64,000 nt of DNA, taken from NCBI GenBank assembly GCA_002778195.1, contig PCDI01000020.1, positions 87,243-151,242 of the forward strand, read 5' to 3'. Every line of letters starts with the position of its first letter. Positions within the stretch are counted from its first letter, which is position 1. The translations under genes and the position numbers were made by a program. The DNA comes from Raffaelea ambrosiae. Its lineage: Eukaryota; Ascomycota; Sordariomycetes; Ophiostomatales; Ophiostomataceae. The notes under the pieces are model-generated. The model was not told the DNA's origin, ran no database searches, and saw only the letters and a list, made by a program, of their open reading frames with translations. Shown here piece after piece: positions 55,823 through 64,000 of this stretch.

Positions 55823-57334
55823 ATGGCCGCGCGGAAAGTTGTCACTGCCGACGACAAGTCGGCACTCATTGAGGTCTGGGCGGTGTTCTTTGCTGTTGTC
55901 GCTTTCGTGTCTTGCATAGTGCGTACCAGCGCCAAGCTCTACACACTCAAAACCCTCAAGCTGGACGATCTTTTGACCATCGCTGGAACGGTATGCTTCG
56001 TTCTCGATAACCATCATCCTGGCGATGCCTGTCCCCTTACGACTTTCTGACACTTTGCCAACGTTTTCACAGCTTTTCACGGTTGGCCAGACCGTGGCTA
56101 CATACTCCGCCTGCGAGCAAGGCCTTGGCAGGCGGTTCGACACGGTTGACGCAAAGGATCTGTACTTTAAGGTTGGCCAAAATTCCGCACCCAAAATAGC
56201 AAAAAGAAAAAGAAAAAGAAAAAGCAAACAAAAAAAAAAACGTGTTTGCCCTCCGCCGTACATAATGCTGATATGGGCAGAGCAAATATGCTGCAGATCT
56301 TCTCTTGGTGCTCTCTCTTGCCTCTTGCAAGCTGGCCTTTGCCAACGGCCTCCGACTTCTGACACCGCAAAAAGTGCGGCTGCTCGTCCTGGGCCTGGAG
56401 CTCATCTGCGGTGCCTGGGGCCTTGTGGCGCTGTTTGTCGTCGCCTTCCAATGCCAACTGCCATCGCCCTGGGTCACAGTGCCGTCGACGGAATGCATCG
56501 ACATGACCGGTTTCTACACGTACTTTTCCGTGGTCAACATTATCACTGATTTGGCCGTGGTGGTTCTGTTGGGCTGGAGTGTGAACCGGTTGCAGACGGG
56601 ACGATCCACGAAGGTGTTAGTGGTGAGCATTTTCTGCACTGGCCGGATTCTGTAAGTGCTTTTTGTGTGTGTGTGTGTGTGGAAAGAGACACTTCTTGGT
56701 TTTGCATTGTCTCTTTTTCTTTTGCCACTTCCAGAGCTAACAAGAAAGATTGGTTCCCGCTATTGTGGCACAAATCGTCTATTCGAACCAGGCGTTTGCC
56801 TCGGACGACCTCACGTTCAACCTGTGGAAAGCCAGCGTGGCCATCGCCGTTGTGCAGTTCCTTGCCGTGTTCTCCGTGTGCCTGCCCAACTTCAAGTTCT
56901 TGCTAGACATTCTTGAGTCCGGCCAGGTGCGCCTCGATGACCTGCGACGCAAAGGCTACTCCAACTACAGCAGCAGCGACAGGGCGCGCAGCAACTGGCT
57001 GTCCGCTAGAGTCGAGACGTCAGTGACCGGTCGGCAGGCGACCCTGGACGCCAACAGGCGACACCTTTCATCCCGGGTAGCGCTGTCGCAGGCGGCCAGC
57101 GAGGTGCACGAGATGGCTACCTTTTCCAAGGTCAAAGTGCCTCGGAAGGATGAGCCGGAAGGGGGCCACCAGGCCACTACCACCACCACCACCACCAACC
57201 CCCCCTCCGCCTGGGACAGACAGAGCCAGACCAGCCAGTCGAGCCAGACGATTCTCATCCACCAGTCGTGGCGGGTGGAAAGCAAAAGGGCCGCGGGAAG
57301 CGCCACTAATTCGCCGCCCGGCAGCAAAATCTAG
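55823..57334 (+). CDS. Rhodopsin-domain (PTH11-like) integral membrane protein
   Basis: Proposed exons 55823-55990, 56073-56171, 56281-56651 and 56749-57334, 407 residues. The helices and loops follow the fungal rhodopsin/DUF-type seven-TM pattern: VWAVFFAVVAFVSCIVRTSAKLY, LKLDDLLTIAGT, QTVATYSACEQGLGRR, RLLVLGLELICGAWGLVALFVVAFQC, FYTYFSVVNIITDLAVVVLLGWSV, VAQIVYSNQAF, NLWKASVAIAVVQFLAVFSVCLPNFKFLLDILESG. The long C-terminal tail is Ser/Thr/Gln-rich with an eight-Thr run encoded by ACC repeats. Proteins of this class include host-sensing PTH11 GPCR-like receptors, but most are of unknown function. Introns 2 and 3 have weak boundaries (GTTGGC donor; AAAG acceptor). Confidence 0.75.
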
Positions 57335-59084
57335 TGCGTGGTGGGATGGGATACCCAGTGTGTACATAGTATATTGCAGTGCACGATACAGGCGGAAAGT
57401 TTAAGGGGGTAGCGAGCGCCTGCTCCAGGGATATGACCTTCCCATTTCGAATTTTGGGGCCCCATAGAGAGCCCCCCTGTAGTGGCCGGCGGCCCATACG
57501 AGAACCAGAGTTGGGCTGCATATTCAAATTCAGAGCTGTTTTGTGTGCATTTTTTTCCCTTGATACGAACAAGCTTTGCCAATCCTTTGGGCCCACTCAA
57601 CTCGGCCGATACCAGTCGTGGACTAATCCACTGTGGCCTGGGTGGGGCGCTGACCAGTGCATGTGGATTTTTTTTTTGGCTTGCATGGGGCAATTCTCCC
57701 AGTGGGCCGCCCACCTCTGCTGGCACTACAGATTGCCTCTGCCAGCGCCCAGCCCCTACAACCCGCCTTATCTACCCCGGCCTTCGGTGAAAATTTGTGC
57801 ACTACTAGTCGACTGCTCGTGCTTCTCTGTGCTATTGGGCGAGCCGCCGGCCGTGGCTCTTCCCGTTCCCCTAGTGTTCCTGGTTTTCTTGGTGCTCTAG
57901 TTCGTTTAGGAGAGTTTGCAGTATCCACAGCCATTTCAAAGTAGACAATACAGCTCACCACTGCCACCCATGCACAGCGTAGGTAGTGAAGCGGTTGTGG
58001 TAGTATGTCACCATTGCAGCGAGAGAGGTGACGAGATGAGGAGACAGGCAAACGGCACAACGAGCAGAAGAAGAAAGGGGAAAAGTACACCAACGTCAAG
58101 AATCAAGAATCGTTGACCAGAAACAGCACAAGACGGGAAAGATTGCTACCAGGAGCGTGGATATAATTGCCTACTTCCCACGGACTAGGTCCAACGTGTA
58201 GCGAACACGCGCTATTTCTCCGGGCGGACCTTCCGTTTCCCCACGCCTGCCAGCTGCATGGAGCTAATACTCGTGGCCCATAATTGTTATTGTTTCTGCT
58301 CCCGCTTGTAGAAGGTTGCTCTGCTTGGCAGAAGGCCGTCTGTGGGCTGTACACGGCAGAATGCTTGTCCCAGGGGGGGTGCCGCCGCGTAAGACAGGCT
58401 GGGGCAGGGGTGTCCAGCAGCACTAATGCAACCGTCGTCGCATGCTAATGCCCATTCGATCCTCCAGGCTAGCAGCTCGCATGAGTTTGTCTACTACATG
58501 GTATGTACGAGAATACATGGCAGAACATGGGCTAGGCTATGAAACACCCTGCTGCAGAAAAGTGCTTCGGGGAACCAGTAGGGCCAAGAGGGGCAGCCCG
58601 GTTGCCGTGCATGAAAAAACTTGCAATCTTGTTGTCGTCCTCTCTTGAGTCTTGGCACATCCTGCTCCGAGTAGTTACTGCGACGCAGACGAGCAGGTCC
58701 ACAGGCCATACGACCCCCTGTTCCCTCTTGTCAGGTCGCCTGGAAAACCCCCTTCGCAGCTCGCCGGAACTTGGGTGGCACACCCGCGGCATAGATGCAG
58801 TTATCTTATGTATTTCCTACATCGCCATGTGGTTTTCTCCCCCAACTGCTGCTTTCCTCCCACTCGTTTGTTCTATTTTTCTTTTCCCTTGCTCTCTCTC
58901 AGCCTCTGTCCCGTCCCGACAGTCTGTCTTTTGTTTCTGACCCTGTTTTCTATTCCTTTCTGCAGCCTAATCCTGTCTGCCTGACCACATTCCTTTGTTT
59001 CCCCTACCTCTTTTTTCTTCTTTTCTTCTTCTTTTCTTCTTTTCTTCTTTTCTTCTTTTCTTCTTCTTTTTACATTCCCTCCCA
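57335..59084. other. intergenic with CT-rich leader of the permease
   Basis: No gene is recognised in 57.3-58.9 kb. A TTCTTCTTTTCTTC repeat tract at about 59015-59070 directly precedes the permease ATG and is probably part of its 5' UTR. Confidence 0.5.
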
Positions 59085-60964
59085 ATGCCTGGCAGCAGCT
59101 CCAGCCACGAGCTGGGCGTCATGTCCAAGGGCCAGGATGTCCAGGAGCGCATCGAGCCCACCTCCAATTCCCTCCACACGTCAGACTATGCCGACAGGAA
59201 TGAGCTGGCTCGTCTGGGCAAGAAGCAGGTTCTCAAGGTATGTTTGATTGTTCTTTATGTTGTTTGGGCAATGATCTGTCCACCCCCCCCCCCCTAAAAA
59301 ATAAAGCTTCAGGGAGCAAAGATCGCGGTTGTACGGATGAACCCCTACTAACTGAACAGCGCAACTTCGGCTTCATGTCCATCCTGGGCTTCAGCTGCAC
59401 TATTCTCATTACCTGGGAGGCTGTGACTGTTATCTTCCTCCAAGGCCTCAGCAACGGTGGCACGGCCGGCGTGATCTACAGCTTCATTGTTGTCTGGCTC
59501 GGCACGTTCAGCGTATTTGTCACCATGTGCGAGCTCGTGTCTATGGCGCCCACGTCGGGCGGTCAGTACCATTGGGTAGCTATGCTGGCGCCGCGATCCT
59601 GTGCAAAGTTCCTGAGTTATATGACGGGCATCATGACGGTGGCTGGATGGCAAGCAACACTGGCCTCGACCGCGTTGTTAGTCAGTAACCAGGTTCTCGC
59701 TTGCGCATCTATGAATAACGCCAGCTATGTTCCCGACGAATGGCAGATTACGGTGTTGTCGTGGGCTATTGTCCTGTTCGCCGTTCTCATCAACACCCAG
59801 GTCAGCTCGACTCTGCCCAAGTTTGAGGGTTTGATTTTGATCCTACACGTTGTGGGCTTCTTCGCGGTTTTGATTCCACTTGTGATCCTCGGCCCCCACG
59901 GCGACGCGAAAGAGGTTTTCACTACGTTTAACAACGAAGGTGGTTTCAAAACAACCGGACTATCGTTTATGGTGGGCATGATGGGCAACGTATATGCTTT
60001 TACTGGCGCGGATGCTGCATTCCATGTGAGTTTATTATATTTTTTTTACTTTTTTTTGTTTCTTTTCTATCGCCCCCCTTTTCTTTCTTAACAAACAAAA
60101 ACAAAGAGTGAAACTAATCCACCTACTCCCTCACTTTAGATGGCTGAAGAGACTGTGAACCCCGGCGTCGTCGTACCTGTATCGATGCTGCTGAGTCTCG
60201 TTATCAACGGCACCGCTGGCTTCGCTATTCTCGTCGCCATCATCTTCTGTATGGGCGATATCGACGAGGCTCTTGAATCCGGCCCCGGCCTCCTCGGCTT
60301 CCCATACATGTACATTCTACAGCAGGCTACGGGATCCACGGCTGCGGCCACGGTTCTATCCGCAGTGATTTTCTCTCTCGGCATCTGCGCTCTCGTCGGC
60401 GGCATGGCCTCGACGTCGCGCCTGTTCTGGTCCTTTGCACGTGATCACGGCTTGCCCTTCTGGGAGGTCTTATCCCGCGTCCACTCGACTACGAGCGTGC
60501 CGCTCTGGGCCGTGGCCGTCACCACCGTCATCTCCGTCTTGCTGTCGCTGATCAATATCGGCTCGTACACCGCATTTTCGAACATCACCAGTCTCACCGT
60601 AGCCTGCCTGTTCACCTCGTACTTCATTGCCGGTGCCCTGCTGCTTTACCGCCGCTGCACCACCGGCTTCGCCATGCCCGACAGCAGCAATATGCCGGCC
60701 GTGGCCAACACCACCGGCGCCCAGCTGATCTGGGGTCCCTTCCGCCTGCCAGGCATTATCGGTATTCTCAACAACATCTTTGCGCTGTGCTACATGATCA
60801 TGGCCACTTTCTTCAGCTTCTGGCCAACGGTGATGAATCCAACGGCCGTCGAGATGAACTGGTCCGTCGTGGTGGTGGGTGGCGTAGTTATCTTCGCCGT
60901 GATCTTCTACGTCATTCGTGGACGCAAGGTGTACACTGGTCCGATTGTGGAGATAGAGATGTAA
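59085..60964 (+). CDS. APC-family amino-acid/GABA permease
   Basis: Three exons: 59085-59237, 59360-60025 and 60140-60964, 547 residues. The start is set by the ATG after the CT tract; a 51-residue cytosolic N-terminus precedes RNFGFMSILGFSCTILITWEAV (helix 1 with the APC pattern). Further marks are GTFSVFVTMCELVSMAPTSGGQYHWVAMLAP, NVYAFTGADAAFHMAEETVNPGVVVPVSM and GGMASTSRLFWSFARDHGLPFW. These resemble the fungal choline/GABA/amino-acid permease group (Uga4/Hnm1-like). Twelve helices are expected. The substrate is not readable from the sequence. Confidence 0.92.
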
Positions 60965-61590
60965 GAAAGACTGTGGTCTAAGCATCGGGAGCCCAGGCTG
61001 CCAGCACGCCGGCAGAAGAAGATCGGCCAACAACTTCCCCCCCAAACCACCACAAAACACAATCATTTTTCTTGTTTTATTTTTTGTGTTTATTTTTTCC
61101 CCTTTCTCCTGAGATTTACGATAGTCATAATGTAGATTACAGAGCCGGGGCGACTCTATCATAAAAACCCGCGGCCTCATTGTGATAAATCAGTTTATTT
61201 CAACCGTGCAAACAAAGTCGAGCAGGTGAGCCACTTTTTAAAGATGGGCCGCTCTGTTACAGAATGTAACCCCCTGGATCCAGCCGGTGGAATTGTCTTG
61301 CTGCAAGCAGCAGCAGCAACAGTGATGCCTTTCGAACAAGGGAATCAAAGGGCATCCCTAATGCCACGTTGGAAATAAACTACTGTATGGTCCGATGTAC
61401 CATGTCCTGCCAACTATACTACTCCGGGTTGTATTCCTCTCTGAAAAATAGAGTTGAGACTGAATCCACAGTTGCCCCGGCCAGCGTCTCGCCGATCATC
61501 GCAAGATGGATGGATCATCACAAGATGGATCATCATGAGATAGATCAACGCGAGACCCGCCCTATCCTACCTAACCAGCCCCACATATCG
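60965..61590. other. intergenic, convergent 3' regions
   Basis: No gene is seen. A GATGGATCATCA/GATGGATCATCATGA short direct repeat occurs at about 61506-61540. Confidence 0.45.
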
Positions 61591-64000
61591 CTACCAGCCA
61601 AAATTCTCCTCAAAATACTCGATCGAGTCCTTGCTCTTCTCCATGGCCCGTGCCGTGGCATGCCGCGCCGCATCCGACAACGTGGCCGGCCCACAGGCCA
61701 TGACAGCCAGGCGCGAGCTCGTGCCGTAGATGGTCTCGGCTTCCGCCTGGATGATCGACGCGACATCGGGTCGGCCAGCCTGGATGTGGACCCGCTGCTT
61801 CTGCATCTTTTCCGTCTTGGGAGACTTTTCCGTCTCTTCGCTTTCTTCGGCATCCGCGCCACCGCTGCTGCCGACAACGGCTTTCTCGTGGTCCATGTGC
61901 GAGGCGGCACCGGACGCCGCTCCCGACACGTCGTCCGTCGAGGCTGTGGAAGAGGCCGCGGCGGTGGACACGTCAGCCCGGCTGCCTGTGGTCGACGACG
62001 ACGACGTTTGATGGAAGCACAGACGCACGTCGTCGCGCGCCAGCACGGGGGCCAGGGCCCCGCGCGCCAGCGTCTCGATGGCAGCGCTGTGGCGATCGGT
62101 CCAGACCAGCGTGAGGCGATGCGTGCGGGTAGGTCGACGGCCGGGGTGGTGGTCGTCGTCGTCGTTGCTGTGCTGGACACGGCGGATGTGGTCGAGCACG
62201 TACGGCATGACGGCCGCAATGCCCGAGCCACCGGCGATGAGGAGAACCTGGTCAAAGGTGTGCAGTGGCTCGGCCCTGCCATATGGGCCCTCGAGGATCA
62301 TGCGCGGGGCAATGGCGTCGGCACCAGTTGCGGTCGCCTTCTCGCATTGCTTGCGCAGGCTCTTGGTCCAGCCATCGTAGACGCGCACGTTGAAGACGAG
62401 ATGGAGGCGGTCGTCGTCAGCGCTGTCACGATACCAGTGGGCGAGCGTGAATGGGTGGTTCTCCCAGCCAAGAAATCGGAACGGCTGATAGAGGTAGTAG
62501 TGCTGACCCGGTCCTGGGTGCAGACGACCGTTTCCGGGTACAATGTCGACAGTCAGGATGCTAGACGCTGGGCTGTATGCGACGGTGGTGCGGGTGGTGC
62601 GGTGCAGAGTCTTGGCGCGGCCGAAGCCGACATAGAGATTGCACCAGGCCTGGCGGACAAGACGTAGGAAGCGGTCAAGGGCCCAAATGATAATGGGGGG
62701 CAGAATGAAGGGGTTGTTGTACTCAACCAAGTTGAAAATGTTGGTGTGACTGTGTTTGTCTGTCAGCGACTCGGATGGGCAGTTTTTTTCAATGGAGGTT
62801 CGAGGGGCTGAGCTTGTAGGGAGATCGCACAAAGCACAATCAAAGGCGAGCAGACACGAGTAGACTTACTACCAGAGGAACATAACCAGCAGGACGGAGA
62901 AGATGATGTGGATGAGCAAGAAGGACTCGTAGAACTTGGTGCGGAAGTAGCTGAAGGAGAAGAGCATGAGGAGGCTCATGACAACAGTGCCCTGCCGGTG
63001 TGTTGTTAGCAGATGGGAACAACGCGGCCTGACAGCATGCGGACCGACGAGTCACGTACCCCGGCGCCCATGTAAAAGTACTTCTCTTTGAAGTCTGAAT
63101 AAAAATAGCTGCCGTAGTCGGCAGCGAAAAAATAAGCCGTCCAGCCGACCGAGTGCATGATGCCTTCGATCGTGGCGATGCGCGCAACGTGCCGGTGGAA
63201 CATGCTGAACGTCGAGTATTGCCAGCCCGTCAACCACATACAGATATTGTTGCGGCTCGAAAATAACCAGATCAGTGGCAGCAGGAAGTAGGACTCGGTG
63301 CCGGTCCGCCAGGCGATGTGGTTCCAGATCTGGGGGGCAATATTGGCCCAGCTATTGACACGATGGCGTTGTCAGTCTGTGCTCGGTACTTGATCAGAAG
63401 GTATGAACACGTGAAACCCACTATAGGTTTCCCTGAAAGGCGTAGTAGTTGACACTGCAGGTGACCAGGCTGTAAATCCAAAAGCCGGCAACGACAAACG
63501 TCTCGGCGCGCGTCGGCAGCGTGCAGCCCCAGAGTTTGCGCTGGTGGAACTTGGGCAGCAGTGCGGGCGTCACAAAGTACTTGCGGGCCACGGCGTAGAC
63601 TGGCACAAAGGGCCGCAGAATGGCCGGCGTGGGTGCTGGCCTAGTTATGCCGGCGCCGCCACCCTCGGCGTCCACGTCCTCCCAGCCGCGGCGGTGCTCG
63701 ACAATGCGGCGGACCAGGTTCTGCAGCATGCCGAAAACAAGCACGGCAAACCAGAACCCATACACGCCAGCTCTGGACTGTTAGCAACAAAGCTACCGAT
63801 GCCTGTGCCGATGATGGTACCATCGATCGTACAAAACAAACAAAAAAAAAGGGTACAGCGAGTTGATACGTACCCATACCAGGCCTCGTAGTAGCTCTCA
63901 TTGTCTTGGAGTGCCTCCGTGTGGAGCGCCAGATCGAACCATTCTCTGTCCATCAGAAACGATGACGTCTGGTTGAGCGTCTCGTTGAGAGCGTTGACAG
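61591..64000 (-). CDS. Ferric reductase (FRE-type), 5' end outside window
   Basis: The gene runs off the right edge, so the start is missing. Exons seen on the minus strand: 64000-63874, 63772-63422, 63351-63060, 62991-62870 and 62749-61591. The extracytosolic N-terminal part has N-glycosylation sequons (NET, NQT, NES). The ferric-reductase membrane domain carries the bis-heme histidines: FHRHVARIATIEGIMHSVGW, then LLIHIIF and WYHTN. The cytosolic part has the FAD motif ENHPFTLAHW and NADPH motifs LLIAGGSGIAAVMPYV and VMACGPATLSDAA, with an acidic/Ser-rich insert (GADAEESEETEKSPK). It should reduce Fe(III)/Cu(II) at the plasma membrane for high-affinity uptake and is usually induced by iron limitation. 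Confidence 0.9.

Overview
The window is nuclear DNA of a filamentous ascomycete (Pezizomycotina). The evidence is short 50-160 nt GT-AG introns in most genes, two Zn2Cys6 transcription factors, a fructosyl-amino-acid oxidase, an Atg22-type vacuolar transporter, rhodopsin-like (PTH11-type) and UNC93-type membrane proteins, and two nuclear tRNA genes: an initiator tRNA-Met and tRNA-Lys(CTT). I cannot name the species. Splice sites were chosen by hand from frame continuity and GT/AG signals; about 19 protein-coding genes look intact and four look broken.

Layout. 0-8 kb: an APH-like pseudogene, a serine hydrolase, a truncated SDR, the mitochondrial phosphate carrier, a DUF1275 membrane protein and a DUF7702-type membrane protein with an odd 71-residue ORF just upstream. 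9-19 kb: an S10 serine carboxypeptidase, initiator tRNA-Met, a small ABM monooxygenase-like protein, a secreted alpha/beta hydrolase, tRNA-Lys, a doubtful ORF and a Zn2Cys6 regulator. 19-33 kb: fructosyl amino acid oxidase divergent from a 5'-truncated UNC93-like transporter, a TPR-SET protein, a decayed NCS1 nucleobase permease, an amidase and a second SET protein. 33-45 kb: a GH3 beta-glucosidase with a PA14 insert, then a block that reads as one pathway (below). 45-64 kb: a 25-N assembly gap, a conserved membrane protein, an Atg22-family transporter, a 2OG-Fe(II) oxygenase-like protein, a gene-poor stretch of about 3.7 kb, a PTH11-like protein, an APC amino-acid permease and a ferric reductase cut by the right edge.

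The most interesting region is 36.2-45.2 kb. Five adjacent genes encode: an AmiE/YbbE-like class-C beta-lactamase-fold hydrolase with a signal peptide; a MurQ-type N-acetylmuramic acid 6-phosphate etherase; a Zn2Cys6 regulator; a BadF/BadG-type amino-sugar kinase of the MurK/NAGK kind; and an UNC93-type MFS transporter. In bacteria these activities (muramyl amidase, MurNAc uptake, MurNAc kinase, MurQ) form the route for using peptidoglycan amino sugars. Fungi make no peptidoglycan, so the block looks like a fungal cluster for using bacterial cell-wall muropeptides or MurNAc, with its own regulator. That functional reading is inference; the family assignments come from motifs in the translations.

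Several transport or metabolic genes between 0 and 29 kb are frameshifted or truncated (APH-like, SDR, UNC93-like, NCS1). This suggests an accessory region with ongoing gene loss next to the intact cluster.
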